Shown here in pieces: positions 1 to 5,417 of a stretch of 5,417 bases of DNA. This stretch comes from Candidatus Bathyarchaeota archaeon (GTDB taxonomy: Archaea; Thermoproteota; Bathyarchaeia; 40CM-2-53-6), in assembly GCA_005888695.1 (NCBI GenBank), contig VBBH01000271.1:1189-6605 (forward strand), read 5' to 3'. Below the pieces are notes generated by a model. It saw only the letters and a list, made by a program, of their open reading frames with translations, made no database searches and was not told the origin of the DNA. The translations under genes were made by a program, and so were the position numbers. Each line of letters begins with the position of its first letter. The first letter of the stretch is position 1.

Positions 1-1850
1 CGAGTGTCGGAATAATCGCGATTTCCGGTCTGTACAGTGCGCTGTTTCAGGTGGGCGGTTTCTCCGCGCTCTTCGGGACGGAATATGGTCAGACCTTGAT
101 TGTCAAGATGGGACTTACGGTCGTGCTCGTCGTTTTCGGGGCACTAAATCAGCTGGTATGGTATCCGAGGATTGCTAGGGGGTTGAAGGTGCTTAGCAAC
201 GCGGCAGAGGTTCTTGTGAGCCTGAGTAGGCGATTGTCTACCTCTGTAAGGCTTGAGTCGATTCTCGCCTTGGGTTTGATACTCATTGTCGGCATGCTTA
301 CTGCTCTTCCCCCAGCGTATCAGGTGTCTCTGACCCAGAACCGTCCCGCTCTCCAAGCCACAACTTTTTCCCAGACCTCTGGAAGTGTTCACGTCGATCT
401 GTCCATCTATCCGGTCCGCGTGGGCACCAATTCGTTCGCTGTCACGCTTACAGACAACGCCGGCCTGCCCCTTACGCATGTCATTGAGGTCAACCTGCAG
501 TTTACTTACCGAGATGCTCCGCTGCCGCCGGAGAACGTGACGATCGATCAGGCATCGATAGGCGGACAATATCTGGCGCAAGGCGGCTTTCTGAATCAAC
601 CCGGAAACTGGGTCATACAGGTTCAAGTGAGACAATCTTCTGCCTTCGATACCTTGGCGAAATTCAACGTAAACCTCCAGGCCTATCCTGGTATCGACTC
701 TGCGAAGGTGTGGGAGATACCATACACGGACTCCAAAAGCATAATCGGATATCAAGCCCTAGTGGACGGATCTGGGAACGTCTGGTTCTCTGCACCGTTC
801 CCTGGTGTGCTCTGGAAGTTTGTTCCAGGGCCGAACAGTTATACAAGGTTCAGCCCTCCCGATGCCTCTTCGTCACCAGGGCCGATAGCCTTCGACGCTA
901 GTGGCAAGTTATGGTACGCTGACCAAGCGAGTGGTTCGATCGGCTTCCTCGATACCACCGATTCTGCGTTCTCCAAGATCTTCTCGTTTCCGTACACTGG
1001 TGGTATACCGGGAGGGATCACTGTAGATTCCAATAATACTGTCTGGGTGACTGACTCAGCGAAAAGTCGCGTATTGGCATTCAATCAAACAAGCGAAATT
1101 TGGACGTACATGATAACTCCAACAAACTCCTCGGATCTAGGACCGATCGCAACCGATCAGGGAGGAAACGTCTGGTTCGTTGGCGATAGTGTGCCTCCTC
1201 CGGACGCCCCCCAAACCGGTCACGGAGGCGGCGGAATCGGAAAAATAGAGATGCTGAATGTGGCCTCTCATACAATCCTGAATTTTGTGCCAACTTCGCC
1301 GAATTCAACATTCCTAACAGGGATAGCTATCGGATCAAGCGGAGATGTTTGGTTCGCAGAACACGGATCCAATCGTATCGGAAGGATTACAGCGCCTTAC
1401 ACCAACGCTAGTATCACACAGATTTCATTAGACTCCATCAATCCGAATGCTTTTCCATGGGGATTGACAATCGACCAGAGAGGCAACCTCTGGTTCACCG
1501 AACACATCGGCAACAAAGTAGCCTTCTATGATGTCGCGAAGAATCAATTCCAGGAATGGCCGATTCCAACCCCGCAATCTGATTCCAAATTCGTTGCACT
1601 GGACCAGTTCGGCAATGCATGGTTTGCAGAAGGATCCACTCCAACGGTCTCAAACCTCGGAGTGCTAGCGTTGCAACCATCCGCAATCGGACTGGTCACA
1701 AGCGGGCCGGATTACTACTATCAGTTCGCGACAGTCGGGGGCATAGTTGCCATAGGCGTCGGGACGGTCGCGTTTTTCATACGCCATCGCAGACAATCCA
1801 AGGAACTAGCTGGGCAGATAGTCAAGCCTCAACAGAAGAAGTCCCGGTAG
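1..1850 (+). CDS. CopD-type copper membrane domain fused to a seven-bladed Vgb-like propeller (5' end missing)
   Basis: The frame is already open at base 3 and codes through the GTG at 51, so the start lies upstream of the window; 615 residues are visible. Seen: residues 1-54 match the end of a CopD copper-resistance domain (a G-x-SALFGTEYGQTLIVK stretch, then a helix ending near ALNQ). A further membrane helix lies at about 85-104. Residues 127-226 form a beta domain like the CopC/YtkA-type modules that often follow CopD. Then come seven propeller repeats, each marked by a G-N-x-W-F-x-E/D-like strand. A last helix (about 577-595) is followed by a basic tail rich in R and K. The positive tail places the propeller outside the cell. 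Family knowledge: CopD proteins are linked to copper uptake or resistance, and the propeller resembles virginiamycin B lyase (streptogramin lyase) and NHL-type folds. Inference: an envelope copper handling or sensing protein; a lyase activity is not shown. Probably cotranscribed with the cupredoxin 10 bases downstream. Confidence 0.8.
   Translation, partial: SVGIIAISGLYSALFQVGGFSALFGTEYGQTLIVKMGLTVVLVVFGALNQLVWYPRIARGLKVLSNAAEVLVSLSRRLSTSVRLESILALGLILIVGMLTALPPAYQVSLTQNRPALQATTFSQTSGSVHVDLSIYPVRVGTNSFAVTLTDNAGLPLTHVIEVNLQFTYRDAPLPPENVTIDQASIGGQYLAQGGFLNQPGNWVIQVQVRQSSAFDTLAKFNVNLQAYPGIDSAKVWEIPYTDSKSIIGYQALVDGSGNVWFSAPFPGVLWKFVPGPNSYTRFSPPDASSSPGPIAFDASGKLWYADQASGSIGFLDTTDSAFSKIFSFPYTGGIPGGITVDSNNTVWVTDSAKSRVLAFNQTSEIWTYMITPTNSSDLGPIATDQGGNVWFVGDSVPPPDAPQTGHGGGGIGKIEMLNVASHTILNFVPTSPNSTFLTGIAIGSSGDVWFAEHGSNRIGRITAPYTNASITQISLDSINPNAFPWGLTIDQRGNLWFTEHIGNKVAFYDVAKNQFQEWPIPTPQSDSKFVALDQFGNAWFAEGSTPTVSNLGVLALQPSAIGLVTSGPDYYYQFATVGGIVAIGVGTVAFFIRHRRQSKELAGQIVKPQQKKSR
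774..1634 (+). repeat. Seven degenerate propeller-blade repeats within the CopD fusion protein
   Basis: This is a protein-level repeat. The conserved Trp codon of each blade starts at 783, 912, 1044, 1173, 1350, 1491 and 1620, so the spacings are 43, 44, 43, 59, 47 and 43 residues. The core strands read GNVWFSA, GKLWYAD, NTVWVTD, GNVWFVG, GDVWFAE, GNLWFTE and GNAWFAE. Seven blades is the number known for virginiamycin B lyase. Two of the later blades carry a Glu-His pair directly after the Trp-Phe strand (WFAEH, WFTEH). Whether these fall on the lyase active site cannot be decided by eye. The DNA itself is not detectably repetitive, so the repeat is old. Confidence 0.85.
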
Positions 1851-1860
1851 AAACAAGGAA

Positions 1861-2412
1861 ATGTTGCCGGTTCCATACCACATTGTTTCAACGGCCAACG
1901 GGACTGCAGACCCAGAACCACTGGATCTCGGATTATTGGTTATCCTCCTGACTGGCATTTCATATTTGACCTACGAGCTTGTTGAGAGGAAGACGACAAC
2001 ACGACGGAGGCTTATGCCCCCGCTAACTATCATAGCAGCGGCATTGATCGGATTGACCATAAGCTTCGCAATTCTACCAACTCTGACCGCTGTCCCCACC
2101 TCGCCGCAAATCGCAGTTGTTACGATTCCAGCAGGTGCATCAACCGTTAATTTTCCTAATGCATTCCAGCCAACAACAATAACCGTGGTCTTGGGTATCA
2201 ACAATACCGTAGGCTGGGCGAACTTAGAGCCGACGACCTGCGTTAACACGTGTGACCACAATGCCCACGGTGACACTGGACTGTTCTATTCTGGAAATAT
2301 TCCACCAGGATTTACGAACAAATTTACATTCACAATCGTCGGGACCTACCCGTACCACTGCGATTATCACACTTCGTGGATGAAGGGAACGGTAGTCGTG
2401 AAGAGCCGGTAG
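1861..2412 (+). CDS. Membrane-anchored cupredoxin (type I blue-copper protein)
   Basis: This 183-residue protein carries a plastocyanin-like domain at its C-terminal end. Seen: a strand with NNTVGWAN (about 114-121), a first ligand His at 133 (or 136), an FYSGNIPPG turn (142-150), an FTF strand, then GTYPYHC with Cys167, His170 and Met174 and a closing GTVVV strand. This is the classical His, Cys, His, Met type I copper site, with a C-x2-H-x3-M spacing. Two hydrophobic segments precede it (about 22-41 and 53-75), separated by a basic ERKTTTRRR loop, so the N-terminus and the copper domain should both lie outside and the loop inside. The role is probably electron transfer or copper binding at the outer face of the membrane. 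It follows the CopD fusion gene after 10 bases, which suggests one operon and a shared copper role. A pair of Cys (127 and 131) lies just before the ligand His. The start is uncertain; see the alternative at 2014. Confidence 0.85.
   Translation: MLPVPYHIVSTANGTADPEPLDLGLLVILLTGISYLTYELVERKTTTRRRLMPPLTIIAAALIGLTISFAILPTLTAVPTSPQIAVVTIPAGASTVNFPNAFQPTTITVVLGINNTVGWANLEPTTCVNTCDHNAHGDTGLFYSGNIPPGFTNKFTFTIVGTYPYHCDYHTSWMKGTVVVKSR
2006..2016 (+). promoter_or_regulatory. Possible internal ribosome site and alternative start (Met52) of the cupredoxin
   Basis: GGAGG at 2006-2010 is followed after three bases by ATG at 2014. Starting here would give a 132-residue protein with one N-terminal signal anchor (a hydrophobic run directly after Met-Pro-Pro) and then the copper domain, which is the more usual cupredoxin layout. 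The three-base spacing is short, and the 51 codons upstream are open and look like a sensible membrane segment with a positive inner loop, so the ATG at 1861 is kept as the main start. Confidence 0.3.
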
Positions 2413-2446
2413 CCATCGAAAGATAGCCTACTACGAGTGTATCTTG

Positions 2447-2456
2447 CTTCGCGAAG
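2447..2456. promoter_or_regulatory. Perfect 10-base palindrome beside the helicase TATA box
   Basis: CTTCGCGAAG is a perfect palindrome that ends three bases before the CTTTATG element, where the archaeal BRE or an upstream operator would lie. It may bind a dimeric regulator, or it may be part of a weak termination hairpin for the cupredoxin transcript. No long T-tract follows, which argues against a strong terminator. Confidence 0.3.
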
Positions 2457-2458
2457 GT

Positions 2459-2465
2459 CTTTATG
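2459..2465 (+). promoter_or_regulatory. TATA box of the helicase gene
   Basis: CTTTATG is centred near 2462, 33 bases before the GTG start. Archaeal transcription normally begins about 25-27 bases downstream of the TATA centre, here near 2488, so the leader would be only some 5-8 bases, close to leaderless. A second AT-rich run, CTTTTATTG at 2477-2485, would place the transcript start inside the coding region and is therefore less likely. Confidence 0.5.
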
Positions 2466-2494
2466 TCGCGTACCGGCTTTTATTGTGATTACGA

Positions 2495-3790
2495 GTGTCA
2501 GTAAAGTTTGACGAATTAGGCTTGGAGTCCGGCCTATTGGACTCCCTCCGGGGAGCTGGCTTCAGCCAGGCGTTCCCGATACAAGCTCGTGCTATACCCG
2601 TTCTTCTTGCAGGTAGAGACGTGATTGGCCAGGCTCACACCGGAGCCGGCAAAACATTAGCATTCGCACTTCCGATGCTTCAACGGATCGATCGATCCGA
2701 CGGGGTTCAAGGACTAGTAGTAGTCCCGACCCGTGAATTAGCATTACAGGTTGCGAAGGAGTTTCAGAAACTCGCACGATCAATGCGAGTAAACGTCATT
2801 CCATTGTACGGTGGTGAAGGAATCAATAATCAGATCAGAAACCTAGAAGACCGTGGGCCACAAATTGTCATTGCTACTCCCGGACGATTACTGGATCATC
2901 TTGAGCGACGTACAATAAGTCTCAACCGGGTTGGCTTCCTCGTGCTGGATGAGGCTGACAGGATGCTGGACATGGGCTTCATCGAGGACGTTGAGGATAT
3001 TATTCGAGCGATAACTGGTAAGCATCAAACCGCCTTATTCTCGGCCACCATGCCGGACGAGATTGTCGAACTAGCTCAGAAACACATGAAAAATCCCGAG
3101 ACTGTCTTCGTCGACAGCGACGAGATCTCTGTAGACACGGTAGACCAGAGATACGTCTGGCTTCGAGAGGAGGAGAAATTCACGACCCTCTGCAATATTC
3201 TCAATGTCGAGAAGGGCGATAAGATGCTGATCTTCTGCGACACGAGGATTAGGGCGGGAAGGCTTGCGATGGAGCTACGGTCTGCAGGTTTTGGCGCGAC
3301 ATCCTTGCATGGAGACTTGTCGCAGAAACAGCGCAACGTCGCGATGGGTTCATTCCGTAGAGGCGATACGCCGATACTTGTGGCGACCGACGTGGCCGCC
3401 AGAGGGTTAGACATTTTCGGCGTCAGTCATGTCTTGAATTACGACCTTCCACATGAGGCATTGGTCTATTTCCATCGGATCGGGCGAACTGCACGTGCCG
3501 GCAAACAAGGCACTGCCTTCTCTCTTGTGACAAGTTATGATGAGGACGGTTTTGAGAGAATAAGAGGCATGACATCCATGAACATCAAGGAAGAGAAAGC
3601 TGTCCTGGGTCCTGTTTCGCATAATGTCCGTCTTCCGCCACGACCGAGGAAACTGTCCGGCGGCAGGCCGTGGGATAATAGACCGAGGATGCGTCCAGAA
3701 CAGCGTGGACGCTGGAATCAGGACAGGGAAAGGACGACGGTCACAATCAAATCTCGATCCGGAATGCCTACCATTCAATACGGGCTCTAA
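2495..3790 (+). CDS. DEAD-box ATP-dependent RNA helicase
   Basis: A complete 431-residue helicase that unwinds RNA duplexes using ATP. Such proteins act in the cytoplasm in ribosome assembly, RNA decay or cold adaptation; which of these applies here is not visible. Motifs in order: Q motif (Phe5 and PIQ at 28-30), motif I AHTGAGKT (47-54), Ia PTRELA (78-83), Ib TPGR (128-131), II DEAD (152-155), III SAT (183-185), then in the second RecA-like domain IFCDT (246-250), HGDLSQ (272-277), ATDVAARGLD (297-306) and motif VI HRIGRTARAG (327-336). All catalytic residues are present. Residues from about 380 on form a short tail rich in Arg, Pro and Gly, likely an extra RNA contact. The GTG start is chosen because the Q-motif Phe lies at residue 5, there is no room for more, and GTGAT stands five bases before it. 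It has its own TATA box and is probably independent of the cupredoxin gene upstream. Confidence 0.95.
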   Translation: MSVKFDELGLESGLLDSLRGAGFSQAFPIQARAIPVLLAGRDVIGQAHTGAGKTLAFALPMLQRIDRSDGVQGLVVVPTRELALQVAKEFQKLARSMRVNVIPLYGGEGINNQIRNLEDRGPQIVIATPGRLLDHLERRTISLNRVGFLVLDEADRMLDMGFIEDVEDIIRAITGKHQTALFSATMPDEIVELAQKHMKNPETVFVDSDEISVDTVDQRYVWLREEEKFTTLCNILNVEKGDKMLIFCDTRIRAGRLAMELRSAGFGATSLHGDLSQKQRNVAMGSFRRGDTPILVATDVAARGLDIFGVSHVLNYDLPHEALVYFHRIGRTARAGKQGTAFSLVTSYDEDGFERIRGMTSMNIKEEKAVLGPVSHNVRLPPRPRKLSGGRPWDNRPRMRPEQRGRWNQDRERTTVTIKSRSGMPTIQYGL

Positions 3791-3792
3791 TC

Positions 3793-3828
3793 TGGACCCG
3801 TCGGCCAAGCGTAGAGCGCCAAGGTCCA
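3793..3828 (+). terminator. Inverted repeat after the helicase gene, possible transcript end
   Basis: TGGACC (3793-3798) can pair with GGTCCA (3823-3828), and inside it GGC (3803-3805) can pair with GCC (3818-3820), leaving an asymmetric inner loop. It starts two bases after the stop codon. Archaeal terminators usually depend on T-rich runs, and only short ones follow here (the CTTTATC stretch), so its role as a terminator is weakly supported. It could instead protect the mRNA 3' end. Confidence 0.3.
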
Positions 3829-3844
3829 AAGTTGACTTTATCTC
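3828..3844 (+). promoter_or_regulatory. TATA box and overlapping small inverted repeat before the UPF0182-like gene
   Basis: CTTTATC (3836-3842) resembles the helicase TATA box and lies about 42 bases before the TTG at 3881, giving a predicted transcript start near 3865 and a leader of roughly 15 bases. The preceding bases form a small perfect inverted repeat, AAAGT (3828-3832) and ACTTT (3835-3839), that overlaps the TATA box. This could be an operator or simply chance in AT-rich DNA. Confidence 0.4.
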
Positions 3845-3866
3845 CTAAGCTATGTTGAACTCCCGC

Positions 3867-3872
3867 TGTGAT
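3867..3872 (+). promoter_or_regulatory. TGTGAT element, possible ribosome-binding site for the TTG start
   Basis: GTGAT (3868-3872) matches the downstream part of the archaeal Shine-Dalgarno consensus GGAGGTGAT and lies eight bases before the TTG at 3881. The same TGTGAT occurs five bases before the helicase GTG (2484-2489). It supports TTG over the ATG at 3920, though that ATG also has a purine-rich CAGAGG nine bases upstream. Confidence 0.35.
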
Positions 3873-3880
3873 ACCGTAGA

Positions 3881-5417
3881 TTGACAGAGATCAAAGGCGG
3901 TTTCCAGAGGCTCTTCAGAATGGGCCTCCTGCCGGGCATTGTAGCTATCCTAGTAACCTCAGGGATAGAGATCGGTCTTCTTACCCAACTTGGCGTCTTC
4001 AAAACCGTGATAGGACTGTGGGTGCTCGTCTCACAGCAGCTCGTCACAATCGCCATTCTACTCATGTTGGTGGTGGTTGGATCACTCATCTTTGCAGGGT
4101 TCGAGAGCAGACGTGGTTCATGGGATATTTGGATCCTGTACTACGGCCTCATTGGGCTCGCATGCTTCCTGGCGCTTGTTGCTGGTTTGAATAATGGTCT
4201 CAACTACGACGTGAAATATTCCACTTATGCCTCCAAAGCCGCGATAGATTTCCTCTCACTCCAATACCTGAATGGAGCAGTTGTCTCGACAACCTTCCTA
4301 CTCGCAGCATTGTTCATGCTAAGCGATCCCAGAATCTCCTATGCGATTGGTCCAGACGGGAAACGACACTTGTACATGCACAGCAAATTCCTCGGGCTCG
4401 TACGTCTACTCCGTCGTGCCAACCTAGGAGACGTTTTCCGAAGCAGAAGAAGACTCTATGATTCCACCCCAAGACCATCCGTAGACTGGGATGCTGGCGA
4501 GGGCCTAGATCATGCAGTGGTATCGAAGAATGGGACGTTGAAATGGAATGATCGGTTTCCGATCTCTTCACCATCATTTCTGGCTTGGACATCAATAAAG
4601 TTCCTGCTAGCACTCGGGATTGCGTCATTAATTGCAAGCGATGTTGCCTTGAGGTTGAATGTGATCCAGAATTATATCCGAGTAACGAATAGTTCTTGGA
4701 TTGCAGAGATTCAGAAATATTTTCGCATCCTTGGGGTGCGGCTAGGTGGCAACTATCAGACGTCACCATTGTTCGGTGTCGACAACGCATTCACGTTCGA
4801 AGTTTTCGCATTAATTCTATCTCTCGTCGGCTTGGCCTTTACCATTATTGGAATTCGCTTGGGCATCTCTTTGTTGGCGAATGCGACTGTGGGCTTGTCG
4901 GCTCGTGCGTTCGGTATGTCAAGACGGGCGTTGAGCAACTTTTTCGCCATAATCGCCCTGGCCTTTCTCTACTCCGTACTCGGTGCGGGCTCGTGGGTTT
5001 ACGATGTTGGGTCTTCTTTCATCTTATGGACGCTTATTCTGTTGTTGGCTGGTTCCACTTTCGTCGCGCTATTCACAAGGAGCCCACGTGTTTTCCACAT
5101 CAAACTGACGCGTTTGAAGGCCGTTGGTATCCTTGTCATCGTAATCTTGTCGGTCGTCACGCTTCCAGCCTATGCTAGCTTCCTTAGAGCCCAGTCGGGA
5201 CAGTATGTCAACTATCAATGGAACCCTGCCTATGTGCCCACTATTCAGTACACACGTTGGGCCTACGGCGTGGACAATGTTACTCCTGCAGGTGTTTCTT
5301 TGATAAATTCAACTGGTCCTCAAACGAACGTACTTGGCCATGTCAGAATATTCACGCAAGAAGCTGCGAGATTGAATATGAAACCCTTGGTTGGAGTCAA
5401 TTGGATGTCGCTCGACA
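3881..5417 (+). CDS. UPF0182-like polytopic membrane protein (3' end missing)
   Basis: The frame is open from after a stop at 3869-3871 to the window end; 512 codons are visible from the TTG at 3881, or 499 from the ATG at 3920. Predicted helices: about 14-34, 52-72, 83-103, 130-148, 233-257, 306-326, 352-371, 379-398 and 413-433. All basic loops (KGGFQRLFR, ESRRG, RRANLGDVFRSRRR, MSRR, TRSPR) fall inside, which gives a consistent topology with the region after 434 outside. Family resemblance, from memory: the segment TSPLFGVDNAF (294-304) before a helix, and PTIQYTRWAYGVDNVTP (453-469) just after the last helix, correspond to the UPF0182/COG1615 pattern (YS-RG-V-GA-YTD, and NI-TR-AYGL). Function is unknown for the family. 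A cytoplasmic loop of about 80 residues (149-232) and extra N-terminal helices make this copy look larger than the usual layout. The TTG start keeps the basic inner N-terminus; the ATG would begin right at the first helix. Confidence 0.7.
   Translation, partial: MTEIKGGFQRLFRMGLLPGIVAILVTSGIEIGLLTQLGVFKTVIGLWVLVSQQLVTIAILLMLVVVGSLIFAGFESRRGSWDIWILYYGLIGLACFLALVAGLNNGLNYDVKYSTYASKAAIDFLSLQYLNGAVVSTTFLLAALFMLSDPRISYAIGPDGKRHLYMHSKFLGLVRLLRRANLGDVFRSRRRLYDSTPRPSVDWDAGEGLDHAVVSKNGTLKWNDRFPISSPSFLAWTSIKFLLALGIASLIASDVALRLNVIQNYIRVTNSSWIAEIQKYFRILGVRLGGNYQTSPLFGVDNAFTFEVFALILSLVGLAFTIIGIRLGISLLANATVGLSARAFGMSRRALSNFFAIIALAFLYSVLGAGSWVYDVGSSFILWTLILLLAGSTFVALFTRSPRVFHIKLTRLKAVGILVIVILSVVTLPAYASFLRAQSGQYVNYQWNPAYVPTIQYTRWAYGVDNVTPAGVSLINSTGPQTNVLGHVRIFTQEAARLNMKPLVGVNWMSLD

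Larger units (their letters stand above)
2432..2498 (+). repeat. Nine-base direct repeat flanking the helicase promoter
   Basis: TACGAGTGT occurs at 2432-2440 and again at 2490-2498, where it covers the GTG start codon of the helicase gene. The copies are 58 bases apart and enclose the palindrome and the TATA box. A nine-base match in so short a stretch is somewhat unlikely by chance but not compelling. It could be a regulator site or an accident. Confidence 0.25.

Noticed and set aside
51..53. GTG at 51 as the true start of the first gene
   Set aside because: The same frame is open to base 3, and the codons upstream continue a clear CopD sequence (ISGLYSALFQVGG), so the gene starts before the window.
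144..755. Long reverse-strand reading frame of 203 codons
   Set aside because: It lies wholly inside the CopD-propeller gene, has no recognisable domain and is rich in Arg and His as expected for an antisense shadow.
774..1640. A streptogramin (virginiamycin B) antibiotic-resistance enzyme
   Set aside because: The propeller resembles Vgb, but it is membrane-tethered and fused to CopD in what looks like an archaeon, and the active-site residues could not be confirmed. Calling it a resistance gene would overreach.
2477..2485. CTTTTATTG as the helicase TATA box
   Set aside because: Transcription would begin near 2507, inside the coding region and downstream of the only start that keeps the Q motif.
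3407..3829. Reverse-strand frame of 140 codons over the helicase 3' end
   Set aside because: It is antisense to the well-supported helicase motifs V and VI and shows no domain.
3852..3884. Ten-codon leader frame (ATG at 3852) whose TGA overlaps the TTG start at 3881
   Set aside because: The overlap is suggestive of translational coupling, but the predicted transcript start near 3865 lies after its ATG, and ten codons carry no further evidence.
4696..5178. Forward open frame of 160 codons
   Set aside because: It overlaps the long membrane protein frame, has no family resemblance, and is rich in Arg, Cys, Trp and His typical of a shifted frame. The frame from 3881 gives a consistent membrane topology instead.

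Overview
The window looks archaeal. The two promoters I can see are TATA-type (CTTTAT-like) elements lying 25-45 bases before start codons, with very short predicted leaders. The start codons include GTG and probably TTG. The protein set (CopD fused to a Vgb-type propeller, a membrane-anchored cupredoxin, a DEAD-box helicase with a short basic tail, a UPF0182-like membrane protein) fits a mesophilic archaeon, possibly of the Nitrososphaeria/Thaumarchaeota group. The class assignment is inference only; no marker gene fixes it. Base composition is roughly balanced and even across the window, and I see no mobile element, RNA gene or CRISPR array.

All four genes are on the + strand. Bases 1-1850 hold the 3' part of a large membrane gene: the end of a CopD-type copper-resistance membrane domain, a CopC/YtkA-like beta domain, a seven-bladed streptogramin-lyase-like propeller and a C-terminal membrane anchor. 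Ten bases later (1861-2412) comes a membrane-anchored blue-copper protein (cupredoxin) with a His/Cys/His/Met ligand set. These two probably form one transcription unit and a cell-surface copper or redox module: CopD-type proteins move or sense copper, and the cupredoxin binds it outside the membrane.

An 82-base gap carries a promoter and a perfect 10-base palindrome, followed by a complete DEAD-box RNA helicase (2495-3790). The next gap (3791-3880) holds a hairpin-like inverted repeat that may end the helicase transcript, and a second TATA box. It is followed by a long open frame that runs off the window end (3881-5417). This frame encodes a polytopic membrane protein with nine predicted helices and the beginning of an outer domain, and it resembles the UPF0182 (COG1615) family. 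Because it has no stop inside the window it is easy to miss.

The helicase and the UPF0182-like gene each seem to have their own promoter and no clear functional tie to the copper pair. The most interesting parts are the CopD-propeller fusion with its adjoining cupredoxin, and the enlarged N-terminal half of the UPF0182-like protein.
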